Below, piece by piece: positions 8,531 through 18,053 of a DNA stretch of 34,854 nt. The notes below the pieces were generated by a model, which saw only the letters and a list, made by a program, of their open reading frames with translations, was not told the origin of the DNA and searched no databases. The first letter of the stretch is position 1. Every line of letters begins with the position of its first letter. The translations under genes were made by a program, and so were the position numbers. Location: the NCBI RefSeq assembly GCF_000946815.1, contig NZ_CDRZ01000232.1:1-34854 (forward strand), written 5' to 3'. Origin of the DNA: Syntrophaceticus schinkii. GTDB lineage: Bacteria; Bacillota; DSM-12270; Thermacetogeniales; Thermacetogeniaceae.

Positions 8531-9481
8531 ATGGCGAAGATAATTTACCACTGTTATGGTGGTTCACACTCTTCGGTAACTGCGGCGGGAATCCACCTGG
8601 GCATCTTGCCCAGGAAGAGAGTTGCTAATACAGCTGAACTCCTGGGAGTTCCATATTATGATGAGTATCAACCTGTAACACATGGGCGTTTACGCTTTAT
8701 CGGGCGAGATGTCTTGGGGAATGAAGTTTTTGTTCTGGGAAAACGTACCGCTGGCCCTGATACAACTATATTCTTGCATAATATTGCTGAGTTATTTGAC
8801 TGTGGGGAAGAGATCTACCCTGTTGACACAACTTTTCCCGTCAATCCGTTGATGGTCATCGGAGGATTTCTCTCCAGGGGCCTGAACCTGGTTTCCCTGG
8901 GCCGGCCGATTGTGATTTATGGGACCAAAATAGCCTACCCCTTTCTGGCGGAGATCGCAGCTGATGTTTTTAAAACTGTTAAAAAGAACCCTGCGCCGAG
9001 CAGGTGCACATTGTCACTTCCGGAACGTCGTTTTTTATTTTATATCTGTCCGGCACATGACCGGCTATCCCTGCTGTTGGCAGGACTGCACCTTAATCCG
9101 GATATCGGTGATCTGGAACTGCTTAACTGGATAACAAGTCTTGAGTTTTCCGGTGAGCTGGGAACACTGCAGTACCTGGGAAAAGCCGATAATTATGAAC
9201 TTTATCTGGTTGGTGCAGGGAGAGAACCGGAGATCATGGCACGGACTTTAAGGGAAACTCGAACTCTCATGAAAATCCCTCAGCTTTCCTTATGCATTGT
9301 TTACTTACAACAACCCACTTCTTTATTGTTAAAGGGTATTGGCAAGCTACGAAATTTTTTATCTAGTAAGTCAGGAGTTTTATGTTGGCTGGAAAAGCTG
9401 CTGTTAAGAGGATTTGTGGAAAAAAGACGCCAGGAAGCATATGTCATCAAAACCTCATTACTGGAAGGAATTCTTGACTAA
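8531..9481 (+). CDS. DUF3189 family protein, probably two tandem domains
   Basis: Unknown function. The N-terminus is diagnostic of DUF3189: MAKIIYHCYGGSHSSVTAAGIHLGILP, followed by LGVPYYDEYQ, GNEVFVLGKR and the FPVNPLMVIGGFLSRGL block. A second, diverged copy seems to start near residue 167: RRFLFYICPAHDRLSLLLAGLHLNPDIG, LLNWITSLEFS, LGKADNYELYLVGAGREPEIMARTL. It mirrors the order of the first copy but lacks the Gly-Gly-Ser-His-Ser motif, so only the first half may be functional. 316 aa, about twice a single domain. AGGAG (8520-8524) overlaps the stop of the small YIEGIA partner, so the genes are coupled. The first-copy motif looks like a phosphate- or nucleotide-binding loop, but that is a guess. 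Confidence 0.75.
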   Translation: MAKIIYHCYGGSHSSVTAAGIHLGILPRKRVANTAELLGVPYYDEYQPVTHGRLRFIGRDVLGNEVFVLGKRTAGPDTTIFLHNIAELFDCGEEIYPVDTTFPVNPLMVIGGFLSRGLNLVSLGRPIVIYGTKIAYPFLAEIAADVFKTVKKNPAPSRCTLSLPERRFLFYICPAHDRLSLLLAGLHLNPDIGDLELLNWITSLEFSGELGTLQYLGKADNYELYLVGAGREPEIMARTLRETRTLMKIPQLSLCIVYLQQPTSLLLKGIGKLRNFLSSKSGVLCWLEKLLLRGFVEKRRQEAYVIKTSLLEGILD

Positions 9482-9527
9482 ATTACTCTGCTAAATGATA
9501 ATGGTTAAAAAAGATGGAGCTAATAAC

Positions 9528-10862
9528 GTGAAAATCTGTAAAAAATCCGGTATCATTGTGGAAAGCATTGTCCCTGGATCGCCTGCTGCCTATTGCAATA
9601 TCAACAGAGGTGATCAACTGCTCGCTGTAAATGGGATCCGCCCGCGGGATCTTATTGCTTACAGGTATTTATGCGCTGAAGAAAACCTTAATTTGAAAAT
9701 CCGCCGGCAAAATGGGCAACCTGTCACCTATCAGATCAACAAGGGCTATGACACCGACCTGGGTATGGTATTTTCCACAGATTGTTTTGATGGAGTGAAA
9801 CACTGCCGCAACAAATGTATCTTTTGCTTTGTAGATCAACTTCCTGGTCACCTGCGTTCCACTCTTTATGAAAAGGATGACGACTACAGGCAGTCCTTCT
9901 TACATGGGAATTACATCACTCTGACGAACCTCCAAGAGAATGAGATCTCCCGCATTCTCAAGTTAAAGCTGAGCCCACTCTATATTTCAGTACACACCAC
10001 AGATCCGGAGCTGAGGGGGAGGATGCTGGGTTTAAAAAGACACGCACCTGTTCTGGATATGATCTCTCGGTTTGCTGAAGAAGGGATCAAGATGCACATT
10101 CAGGTTGTGCTCTGTCCAGACTGGAATGATGGGGCTATTTTAGAGAGAACGATCAGTGATTTAGCTGCTTTTTGGCCACATGTGGCATCTGTGGGGATCG
10201 TGCCGGTCGGGCTGACCAAGTTCCGGCAGCATCTTCCCTATTTGCGGTCTATAACACCAACAGAGAGCAGGAAGTTGATCAGCAGATTAGGTAATTTTCA
10301 GCAAGCATTCTGCAAAAAATACGGGGTTTCGTTTGTTTACCTGGCTGATGAGTTTTATCTGAAAGCGAGGTATCCCTTTCCACCATATGAACAATACGAC
10401 GGTTTTCCCCAGTTAGAGAATGGGATCGGGCCGGCGAGACTCTTTTATGAGGATTTTCAAAAATTAAGGCGTTTTTTACCGAAAAAGGCGCGCAGGCAGC
10501 GCCGTCTGTTCATCGCTACCTCCCAGGATGGGGGTCGTGTCCTTTTGCCGGTGATCAGGCGGCTGTGGTTGATCAAAAATCTGGATGTGAACCTGATCAG
10601 TATTCCCAGCACCTTTTTTGGTCCCAGGATAACAGTAACCGGCCTTTTAACCGGACAGGATCTGCTCTGGGGGTTGAGAGATATTAAAGGGGAGGATGTT
10701 TTGCTGCCCCGTATCCTTATTCGCAAAGGCACATCTCTATTTCTTGATGGACTGGATGTCAGAGAGGTTGAACACAGGAGCGGGTGTGCTGTTCACCTGC
10801 TTGATCCAACTGCCGCTGCACTGGTAGAGCATATTTGCATGTTAGGGGGAGTTCGCTTATGA
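9528..10862 (+). CDS. PDZ / radical SAM / DUF512 family protein
   Basis: Putative radical S-adenosylmethionine protein of unknown substrate, conserved immediately before der in many Clostridia. Domains in order: a PDZ-like N-terminus (GIIVESIVPGSPAAYCNINRG, about residues 7-60), a radical SAM core with CRNKCIFC (CxxxCxxC, 4Fe-4S) near residue 100 followed by FVDQLPGHLRSTLYEKDDDY, then the DUF512 region (HIQVVLCPDWNDG, VGIVPVGLTKFR, DEFYLKA). In-frame ATGs at 9495 and 9501 lack a ribosome site, whereas GGAG at 9516-9519 serves GTG 9528, giving 444 aa. The stop overlaps the der start (ATGA type), so the two are co-translated. Confidence 0.87.
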   Translation: MKICKKSGIIVESIVPGSPAAYCNINRGDQLLAVNGIRPRDLIAYRYLCAEENLNLKIRRQNGQPVTYQINKGYDTDLGMVFSTDCFDGVKHCRNKCIFCFVDQLPGHLRSTLYEKDDDYRQSFLHGNYITLTNLQENEISRILKLKLSPLYISVHTTDPELRGRMLGLKRHAPVLDMISRFAEEGIKMHIQVVLCPDWNDGAILERTISDLAAFWPHVASVGIVPVGLTKFRQHLPYLRSITPTESRKLISRLGNFQQAFCKKYGVSFVYLADEFYLKARYPFPPYEQYDGFPQLENGIGPARLFYEDFQKLRRFLPKKARRQRRLFIATSQDGGRVLLPVIRRLWLIKNLDVNLISIPSTFFGPRITVTGLLTGQDLLWGLRDIKGEDVLLPRILIRKGTSLFLDGLDVREVEHRSGCAVHLLDPTAAALVEHICMLGGVRL

Positions 10863-12188
10863 GAAAACCGGTTGTTGCCCTGGTGGGGAGGCCAAATGTC
10901 GGAAAATCCACTCTTTTCAACCGCCTGTCAGGTGGTAGGTCTGCTATTGTGGCGGACCGCCCGGGTGTCACCCGGGACAGAATCTACAGGGATGTGGAAT
11001 GGGACGGCCACACCTTTACCCTGATCGATACGGGAGGGCTTTTCCTGCAGGATGCTGATTTTCGTGAGCATATAGAGGAGCAGGTGACAACAGCTATACA
11101 GGAGGCTGATGTGATAGTTTTAGTGGTGGATGCGCAGGTGGGGCCTACCACAAAGGACCTTCAGGTTGCCCAAGTTCTGTTGAAGAGTAATAAAAATACT
11201 GTTATCGCTGCTAATAAGGTTGATGAATTTTAAAAAACAGCTGGACATCTACGAATTATATAAATTAGGGTTGGGTGATCCTGTTCCTATATCCAGCCTG
11301 CACGGTTTGAATATCGATGAACTTCTGGATCGAATCACTGTTCTGCTTCCTCAGACATTGCCTGAGGATGATGATGATGATCAAGGTGTACGGATTGCTG
11401 TTGTAGGCAGGCCAAATGTGGGGAAGTCATCTTTGGTTAACGCCCTGCTCAGTGAAAAGAGGGTCATCGTCAGTGATGTCCCAGGAACAACACGGGATGC
11501 CATTGATACTAAATTTCTGATAGATGATCGCTCTTATACTCTCATAGATACCGCGGGGATCAGGAGACGCAGTCGGGTGTCCAGGGGCATAGAGTATTAT
11601 GGAGTGCAGCGTGCCCTGAGGGCCATCGATCGGGCAGATGTGGTTCTTTTGGTGATCGATGCCACAGAAGGTATTGTAGAACAGGATAAGAAAATTGCAG
11701 GATATATTGAAGAAATGGGGAAAGGAGTTATAATAATAATCAACAAATGGGATTTAACGGCTGACATTAAGAACAGGCGACGAGTCTTTGAGAACCTGGC
11801 CCGCACGGAATTGAGTTTTCTCATTTATGCTTCTGTGCATTTTGTTTCCGCTCTGACTGGGGAAGGGTTAGAGAGGATCCTCTCCCAGGTGGATTTTGTA
11901 CACAGTGAACAGAACAAAATGATCAGCACAGGAAACCTGAATTCCTGGTTGAGCGAGGTTGTCTTCTTGAATCCTCCCCCGGCAACACAACAGGGGGGTC
12001 TTAAGTTTTACTATGCTACCCAGGTTGCCACAAAACCACCGGTATTTGTCTTTTTTGTGAACAATCCAAAGCAGGTTCATTTTTCTTATAAACGCTACCT
12101 GGAGCGGCAGCTTAGAGAGGCATATGGTTATGAGGGGACACCAATCAGGCTTATCTTCCGGGGACGAAAACGCTCTCCGGCAAATTAA
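10859..12188 (+). CDS. der: GTPase Der (EngA), frameshifted between the two G domains
   Basis: Essential double GTPase needed for 50S ribosome maturation; cytosolic. The first G domain has GRPNVGKSTLF, DTGG and ANKVD; the second has GRPNVGKSSLVN, the DVPGTTRDAID switch, DTAG and NKWD; a KH-like C-terminal domain follows (LKFYYATQ, PPVFVFFVNNP, FRGRKR). The frame breaks right after NKVDEF: with one T fewer in TTTT (11228-11231) it reads VDEFKKQLDIYELYKLGLG without a stop, and the length becomes 442 aa, normal for Der. A truncated Der would be lethal, so a sequence error is much more likely than a pseudogene. It starts inside the DUF512 gene stop. Confidence 0.93.
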
Positions 12189-12206
12189 AAAAGGGGGAGG
12201 GAAATT

Positions 12207-12788
12207 ATGCGTGTTGTTCTGATGCTCCTGATCTGTTATCTGATCGGGTCCATTCCCTGTGGCTACCTGATCGGCAGGAGAAAAAGTGTTGACCTGCGTA
12301 GCCGCGGCAGTGGGAATATCGGGGCTACCAATGCCTTTCGTATTCTGGGGCCCGAATTGGGTTTACTTGTGCTTTTCTGTGATGTTGCCAAGGGTTTTAT
12401 TCCTGTATTGATAGTAAATAATATCTTCGGCCCTGCTTGGGGTGTTGGAGCAGGGCTTGCAGCTATGGTCGGCCACAATTGGTCGGTTTTTCTTGGTTTT
12501 CGTGGAGGCCGAGGGGTTGCCACCGGCGCCGGGGTGCTTATAGCATTGATGCCGTGGGTCGTATTTATTGCATTTATTGTTTGGGTGCTTGTTGTTCTTA
12601 TATCTGGATATGTTTCTCTGGGATCAATTATTGCTGCAATTGCTGTGCCCATCATAGCATTGATTCTGCGTGTGCCCTGGGTCTATTTTATCTTTGCTGT
12701 ACCCGCACCTATTCTTGTAGTCATCAGACACTTGCCGAATATCAGGCGGCTGCAGGCGGGTACTGAATCTCGTATTCGCTTCTGGTAG
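12207..12788 (+). CDS. plsY: Glycerol-3-phosphate acyltransferase PlsY
   Basis: Acylates glycerol-3-phosphate from acyl-phosphate, the first step of phospholipid synthesis, upstream of PlsC (1019). Family motifs are clear: the N-terminal YLIGSIPCGYLIG, the loop RSRGSGNIGATNAFRILG, GHNWSVFLGFRGGRGVATGAG and the C-terminal IRHLPNIRRLQAGTE. Five membrane segments are visible. 193 aa, normal. AAGGGGGAGGG precedes the ATG. It lies 18 nt after der and is followed by a hairpin-rich gap and a terminator (12912), which ends the unit begun at the YIEGIA or DUF3189 genes. Confidence 0.95.
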   Translation: MRVVLMLLICYLIGSIPCGYLIGRRKSVDLRSRGSGNIGATNAFRILGPELGLLVLFCDVAKGFIPVLIVNNIFGPAWGVGAGLAAMVGHNWSVFLGFRGGRGVATGAGVLIALMPWVVFIAFIVWVLVVLISGYVSLGSIIAAIAVPIIALILRVPWVYFIFAVPAPILVVIRHLPNIRRLQAGTESRIRFW

Positions 12789-12911
12789 AACAGCTGGTGC
12801 CGCCTGGGAGTAGAAGTCCGACGCCGGAAGTCGGAGGTCCAATTGATGGTTGGTAGTTGGTTGTTTTTCGTTGAAAAATCAAGCAGGTGAGTGTCACCTG
12901 GGCACAACCTC

Positions 12912-12942
12912 AGCGGCTTAACAAAGGCCGCTTTTTGTTTTT
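12912..12942 (+). terminator. Terminator between plsY and spoIVA
   Basis: AGCGGCT (12912-12918) pairs with GGCCGCT's GCCGCT end (12926-12932, one G-U), 7-nt loop, followed by TTTT, G, TTTTT. Confidence 0.8.
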
Positions 12943-12961
12943 GAAAAACTCCCCTTCCTTG

Positions 12962-12989
12962 TAATACCAATTATTGACTGGCATATAAA
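12962..12989 (+). promoter_or_regulatory. Possible sigma-E-type promoter of spoIVA
   Basis: TAATACC (12962-12968) and CATATAAA (12982-12989), 13 nt apart, resemble the mother-cell sigma-E consensus (roughly KMATATT and CATACAHT). The gene is sigma-E controlled in Bacillus. The match is partial and the spacer is a base short. Confidence 0.25.
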
Positions 12990-13094
12990 TAATATAAATG
13001 ATAATTATCCGAAACAAGTAGTACCTGACATGATCAATTTTTTGGCATGAATACGGATTGTCTTGCATAAAAAAGAATAGGGAGGGGGTTGCCC

Positions 13095-14577
13095 ATGGAA
13101 AATCTCAATATCTTCCGGGATATTGCTGAGCGAACAGGTGGAGACATTTACCTGGGTGTGGTTGGGCCTGTGCGGACCGGCAAATCAACATTTATTAAGC
13201 GTTTGATGGAACTGTTAGTTCTGCCGAACATTGAAGACACCAATGACAAAGAGCGGGCAGTGGATGAGCTGCCTCAGAGTGGGGCCGGCAGGATGATTAT
13301 GACTGTGGAACCGAAATTTATACCTCAGGAGGCCGTCCAAATAGTCATCCGGGATGGACTCAAAATGAAAGTGAGAATGGTTGACTGCGTTGGTTATACT
13401 GTTGATGGTGCTCTTGGTTATGAGGAGGAAGAGGGCGGGCCTCGCATGGTGATGACACCCTGGTTTGACGAGGCTGTACCCTTTCAAGAGGCAGCAGAGA
13501 TCGGAACACGAAAAGTGATTGCGGATCATTCTACAATCGGGATCGTGCTTACTACTGATGGTTCTGTAACTGATCTTGCTCGGGATAATTATCTGGATGC
13601 CGAAGAGCGCGTGATTGAGGAATTAAAGGAGTTGGGCAAGCCATTTATCGTTGTACTCAACACTCTTTATCCTGAGGCTTATGAATCGATCGAACTGGCA
13701 CAGAACCTGGAGGAAAAGTATGATGTACCCGTTCTGTCTATCAATTGTGCCGAAATGTCTTATGACGATATCCTGAACATTCTCCAGGAGGCCCTTTATG
13801 AATTCCCGGTCCAGGAGGTCAATATCAAATTGCCTCTCTGGATCGAGGAACTGGACAGTGATCACTGGCTGAGATCAGAATTGGAGCAGGCGATCAAAGA
13901 AGCTGTAGCCGGTGTAAATAGGCTGCGGGATATCGATCAAGCCGTTGAAAAAATCAGAGAAAGTGAGTTCGTGGAAGCAGCATTGCTGCAGGAGATGAAC
14001 CTGGGTACAGGTGTTGCTGATATAGAGCTCCATTCTCAGGAGGGCCTTTTTTTCAGAGTGCTCGAGGAGGTAAGCGGGCTCATCGTAAGTGGGGAGCATG
14101 ATATCCTGAGGCTGCTGCGGGATCTCAGCAAGAGCACAATCAGAATTGGAAAAAATGGCTCCGGCTTTGGAAGAAGTGCAGGAACTGGGGTATGGGGTGG
14201 TAGCCCCGAGTTTAGATGATATGATCCTGGAAGAGCCCGAACTGATCCGGCAGGGTAATCGTTTTGGTGTCAAGTTAAAGGCGAGTGCTCCCTCTCTCCA
14301 TATCATTAAAGCAGATATTACAACAGAGATAACTCCCATTATCGGTACAGAAAGACAGTGTGAGGAACTAGTCCGCTACATGCTGGAGGAATTCGAGGAT
14401 GACCCCATCAAAATATGGAAGAAGGATATCTTTGGCAAATCGCTCCACGATTTAGTAAGGGAGGGCATTCAAAATAAACTTCACCGTATGCCGGATAACG
14501 CCCAGGAGAAGCTGCAGGAGACGGTGCAGCGGATTGTCAATGAGGGAAGTGGCGGCCTGATCTGTATCATCATTTAG
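13095..14577 (+). CDS. spoIVA: Stage IV sporulation protein A, frameshifted
   Basis: ATP-hydrolysing structural protein that polymerises on the forespore surface as the basement layer of the spore coat. Walker A GPVRTGKST with K30, as in Bacillus; the N-terminal domain continues with GAGRMIMTVEPKFIPQEAV, DCVGYTVDGALGYEE and TDGSVTDL. The C-terminal part has EEPELIRQGNRFGVKLKASAPS and ends GGLICIII. The frame breaks between about 14121 and 14146: removing one base gives LSRAQSELEKMAPALEE and a total of 493 aa, almost exactly the usual length. TTG 13089 is in frame, but GGGAGGGGG (13080-13088) spaces properly only to ATG 13095. It stands alone between terminators. Confidence 0.93.
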
Positions 14578-14585
14578 TTTCTTCA

Positions 14586-14616
14586 AAACGGTCAAACCAA
14601 TGACCGTTTTTTTATT
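14586..14616 (+). terminator. Terminator after spoIVA
   Basis: AAACGGTCA (14586-14594) pairs perfectly with TGACCGTTT (14601-14609), 6-nt loop, followed by a T tract. Confidence 0.9.
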
Positions 14617-14709
14617 TTTCTGTAGAAAAAGCAGGAGTTGACATTTGCAGGAGCGAAAGGTTTCGGTATTATATTTCTAAGAGTGTATTATGAATATAGG
14701 AGGATATCA

Positions 14710-16023
14710 ATGAAGGATTCTTCTATCGGTATTGGGCTGCTTGGCTTGGGTACTGTCGGATCAGGGGTGTACAAACTGCTTCGGGAAAATGAACTTCAGA
14801 TTTCTCAGCGGACCGGCAAGAGGCTGGAGATCAAAAAAATCCTGGAGCGTGATCAAAAAAAGGCCTTCTCTTTGGGGATACCACCGGAGGTCCTGGCGGA
14901 AAATATTGAAGAAATATTAGATGACCCCGAAGTCCAGATTGTTATTGAGCTTTTGGGAGGAATAGAACCAGGCCGCACATATATCAGGCAGGCCTTATGC
15001 CAGGGTAAACATGTTGTTACTGCGAATAAAGATGTTGTAGCTGCACATGGCAGAGAGCTGTTTGAAGCCGCTGCTGCCGGAAAAGCCGATTTTTATTTTG
15101 AAGCAAGTGTCGGTGGAGGCATTCCTGTAATTCACATCTTGAAAGAAAATCTGGCAGCCAATAAAATTGAAGAAGTGATTGGGATCGTCAATGGTACCAC
15201 AAATTACATTTTGACCCGGATGAGCGAAGAGAATGTGGAATTTTCTACAGTTCTTCAGGCAGCTCAGGAGGCCGGATATGCTGAAGCTGATCCCACTGCA
15301 GATATTGAGGGAGATGATGCCGCCAGAAAGATCGCCATTTTAGCTTCAATTGCTTTCAATACCCGGGTCACTCCGGCAAATGTTTTTGCGGAGGGGATCA
15401 CCAGGATCGCCCCTGAAGATGTTAACTATGCGCAGGAATTGGGATATGTGATCAAACTGCTGGCCATTGCCAGGGAACATAACGGGGAAGTCGAGGTACG
15501 AGTTCATCCTGCCTTCCTGCCCCAGCAGCACCCACTGTCAGCGGTCATGGGTGTTTTCAATGCCATCTATATCTGTGGGAATGCCGTAGGTGAGACTATG
15601 TTTTACGGGAAGGGAGCGGGACAAATGCCCACAGCCAGTGCTATTGTGGGTGATGTCATGGAGATAGTTCGCAATCTGGAAAGCGGCAGCAGCGGCCGGT
15701 TCCCCTGCAGCTGTTATTTAGACAAGCCGATCCTTCCCATCGGCCATATTCACACTAAGTACTATCTTCGCCTCATTGTGAAGGACAAGCCCCGGGTTAT
15801 GGCCGGTATCGCAGGGGTATTGGGGGATCACCAGGTGAGCATTGCTTCAGTGATTCAGAAAAGAACCCTTATTGTTAAAGATGAGACAATGGCTGAGATC
15901 GTGCTGATTACACATAAGGTTTTGGAGCAGGATATGCAGGATGCCCTTGCTGTACTAAAGGGGCTGTCTACTGTAGGTTCTGTTGAAAATGTTATTCGTG
16001 TTGAGGGGGAGCCAAAATCATGA
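14710..16023 (+). CDS. hom: Homoserine dehydrogenase
   Basis: NAD(P)-dependent reduction of aspartate semialdehyde to homoserine, the branch to threonine and methionine. Rossmann motif [12 protein letters not shown] at the N-terminus, catalytic-domain segments [33 protein letters not shown] and [20 protein letters not shown], and a C-terminal ACT domain (about residues 352-430: [26 protein letters not shown]), which in this family binds threonine for feedback control. 437 aa. AGGAGG (14699-14704 region) lies 5-6 nt before ATG 14710; the frame is open further upstream, but that stretch is not conserved. First gene of hom-thrC-thrB-lysC; its stop overlaps thrC (ATGA). Confidence 0.95.
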   Translation: MKDSSIGIGLLGLGTVGSGVYKLLRENELQISQRTGKRLEIKKILERDQKKAFSLGIPPEVLAENIEEILDDPEVQIVIELLGGIEPGRTYIRQALCQGKHVVTANKDVVAAHGRELFEAAAAGKADFYFEASVGGGIPVIHILKENLAANKIEEVIGIVNGTTNYILTRMSEENVEFSTVLQAAQEAGYAEADPTADIEGDDAARKIAILASIAFNTRVTPANVFAEGITRIAPEDVNYAQELGYVIKLLAIAREHNGEVEVRVHPAFLPQQHPLSAVMGVFNAIYICGNAVGETMFYGKGAGQMPTASAIVGDVMEIVRNLESGSSGRFPCSCYLDKPILPIGHIHTKYYLRLIVKDKPRVMAGIAGVLGDHQVSIASVIQKRTLIVKDETMAEIVLITHKVLEQDMQDALAVLKGLSTVGSVENVIRVEGEPKS

Positions 16024-17084
16024 ACTGGAAAGGGTTAATTAATGCTTATTGTTCTTTTTTACCTGTAACAGATCAAACACCTATCATAACTCTTCATGAG
16101 GGGAACACCATTTTGCTTCCTGCGACAGGTCTTTCGGAAAGGCTTAAAATTCAACTATTTTTGAAATTTGAAGGGCAGCACCCTACCGGATCCTTTAAGG
16201 ACCGCGGGATGACCCTTGCAGTAAGCAAAGCTGTAGAAAGTGGGAGCAGAGCGGTGATGTGTGCTTCAACCGGCAACACATCCGCTTCAGCTGCGGCCTA
16301 TGCCGCTCGCGCAGGGATCAAGTGTATTGTTCTTGTGCCAGATGGCTATATTGCTTTGGGGAAGCTAGCCCAGGCATTGATCTACGGAGCAGAGGTGATC
16401 GCAATCAAGGGCAATTTTGATGCTGCCCTACAGCTTGTACGCAAGATCACCCAGGAACACCCGATCACACTGGTTAATTCTCTCAACCCTCACCGGATTG
16501 AAGGGCAGAAAACGGGTGCTTTCGAAGTCTGTGACCAACTTGGCTTTGTCCCGGATTACCTGGCTCTTCCTGTAGGGAATGCAGGCAATATTACAGCATA
16601 CTGGAAGGGATTTAAAGAATACAAGGCTGCGGGATGTATCTCTTCAACACCTGTAATGATCGGTTTTCAGGCTGCCGGTGCTGCTCCGATAGTCAGAGGT
16701 GAGGTTGTTCCGGAACCCCGTACAGTGGCCACAGCCATCAGGATCGGCAATCCGGCCAGCTGGAAAAAAGCCGAGACAGCTATCGAGGAATCACAGGGAC
16801 GTATCGATGCAGTCACAGATGAGGAAATTGTTGACGCCTATCAGTTGATTGCAAGATCTGAGGGGCTTTTTGTGGAACCGGCATCTGCCGCTGCTGTGGC
16901 TGGGGTGGTTAAACTGGTGGAGGAAGGCTTCTTCAAGCCGGGAGCGCGGGTTGTCTGTATTATGACAGGGCATGGCTTAAAGGACCCTGATACTGCTATT
17001 CAAACCTGTCACTTAAAGCCCAAGGTGATTCCAGCGCAGGAAGATGCGGTTTTAGAGATCTTAAATAGCTATGATATTCTCTAA
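16020..17084 (+). CDS. thrC: Threonine synthase
   Basis: PLP enzyme converting O-phosphohomoserine to threonine. The PLP lysine is K60 in PTGSFKDRG; the phosphate-cup region follows in [19 protein letters not shown], with [13 protein letters not shown] and the C-terminal [11 protein letters not shown]. 354 aa, the short form without the N-terminal extension. The ATG overlaps the hom stop by 4 bases, so translation is coupled. Other fold-type II PLP enzymes look similar, but the position between hom and thrB makes the call secure. Confidence 0.95.
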   Translation: MNWKGLINAYCSFLPVTDQTPIITLHEGNTILLPATGLSERLKIQLFLKFEGQHPTGSFKDRGMTLAVSKAVESGSRAVMCASTGNTSASAAAYAARAGIKCIVLVPDGYIALGKLAQALIYGAEVIAIKGNFDAALQLVRKITQEHPITLVNSLNPHRIEGQKTGAFEVCDQLGFVPDYLALPVGNAGNITAYWKGFKEYKAAGCISSTPVMIGFQAAGAAPIVRGEVVPEPRTVATAIRIGNPASWKKAETAIEESQGRIDAVTDEEIVDAYQLIARSEGLFVEPASAAAVAGVVKLVEEGFFKPGARVVCIMTGHGLKDPDTAIQTCHLKPKVIPAQEDAVLEILNSYDIL

Positions 17085-17112
17085 TAAAACTAAAAAAACA
17101 GGTGACTTAAAG

Positions 17113-18015
17113 ATGGGTAAACAGGTTATAGTTAAAGTACCTGCTTCAACAGCCAATTTAGGGCCAGGGTTTGATGTTCTCGGCATGGCACTGAACCTGT
17201 ATAATACTGTGGTCCTGGAGGAGATGGAGAGTGACTGCCAGATAATAGAAGTGAAAGGGGAGGGAGAGTCTTTACTTCCCCGGGACAGCAGCAATCTCGC
17301 TGCCCGGGCTGTATCCTCTCTGTTGTATAGCGCCGGTTACAGTGATCATGGATTTAAACTCTGTTTGGAAAACCAAATTCCTCTGGCGAGTGGATTAGGA
17401 AGCAGTGCCGCGGCCATTGTCGGCGGTCTGGTAGCAGCTAATGCTTTGGCGGAAAGCCCCTTCTCAGATCAAGATATTTTACAGATGGCTGTAGAGATCG
17501 AGGGGCACCCAGATAATGTAGCTGCTGCTCTTCTGGGTGGGGTAGTAGTTGTTATCAAAGATGAGGAATCCTGTATCTATTCCCGTTTGATCCCCAGGGA
17601 AGGGCTGGGGATTACAGCGGTTATTCCTGATTTCAGCATATCGACAGCTGAGGCACGGAGTGTTTTACCGGAATATGTTCCTCTGCAAGATGCCGTTTAT
17701 AATTTAGGGCGGATTGCCTTGTTGGTGACAGCTTTACGGGAAGGAGATTGGGATTTGCTCAGGGTAGCCCTGCATGACCGCTTGCACCAACCTTACAGGT
17801 GTCAGCTTGTGCCTGGGTTGGCTGATGTGTTTGCAGCTGCCCTGGAAAGCGGTGCCTATGGAGCCTTTTTAAGTGGGGCAGGCCCCACTGTGGTTGCTTT
17901 AACTCCTCCTGACTGTGATGCCGGGAGAGCGATTGCCGATGTTTTTCAATCTAAAAATATAACAGCACGGGTTCTGCAGCTGGAACCTTGCTTAACAGGA
18001 AGCTATATATTATAA
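17113..18015 (+). CDS. thrB: Homoserine kinase
   Basis: GHMP-family kinase that phosphorylates homoserine, supplying the ThrC substrate. N-terminal VKVPASTANLGPGFDVLGMALNLYN, ATP loop PLASGLGSSAAA, and the C-terminal GAFLSGAGPTVVAL are all present. From ATG 17113 the protein is 300 aa. An in-frame ATG at 17071 overlaps the thrC end, but its extra residues ([14 protein letters not shown]) are not family-like, and GGTGA at 17101-17105 fits 17113. Confidence 0.95.
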   Translation: MGKQVIVKVPASTANLGPGFDVLGMALNLYNTVVLEEMESDCQIIEVKGEGESLLPRDSSNLAARAVSSLLYSAGYSDHGFKLCLENQIPLASGLGSSAAAIVGGLVAANALAESPFSDQDILQMAVEIEGHPDNVAAALLGGVVVVIKDEESCIYSRLIPREGLGITAVIPDFSISTAEARSVLPEYVPLQDAVYNLGRIALLVTALREGDWDLLRVALHDRLHQPYRCQLVPGLADVFAAALESGAYGAFLSGAGPTVVALTPPDCDAGRAIADVFQSKNITARVLQLEPCLTGSYIL

Positions 18016-18053
18016 AATAAGAATTGATCAATCAAGTTGGGGGAGGCTTATTC

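Larger units (their letters stand above)
12789..13094 (+). other. Hairpin-rich intergenic region between plsY and spoIVA
   Basis: No credible ORF. In order it holds: TCCGAC/GTCGGA (12817-12822/12830-12835) within a GTCGGA-like degenerate stretch; TTTTTC/GAAAAA (12864-12869/12873-12878) with a 3-nt loop; a perfect CAGGTGA/TCACCTG (12884-12890/12894-12900); the terminator at 12912; and an AT-rich stretch (about 12960-13080) where the spoIVA promoter should lie. Confidence 0.6.

Noticed and set aside
8188-8628. 146-aa open frame crossing the YIEGIA gene end and the DUF3189 gene start
   Set aside because: Only its middle (8329 to about 8441) looks like a protein. The rest reads through neighbouring genes out of frame, and an A7 indel explains it.
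14638-14675. TTGACA at 14638-14643 with TATTAT at 14667-14672 as a hom promoter
   Set aside because: The spacer is 23 bp, too long for a sigma-A promoter; no better pair was found, so the hom promoter is left unassigned.
14578-14709. Threonine attenuator or riboswitch before hom
   Set aside because: No Thr/Ile-rich leader peptide and no long structured leader are visible after the spoIVA terminator.
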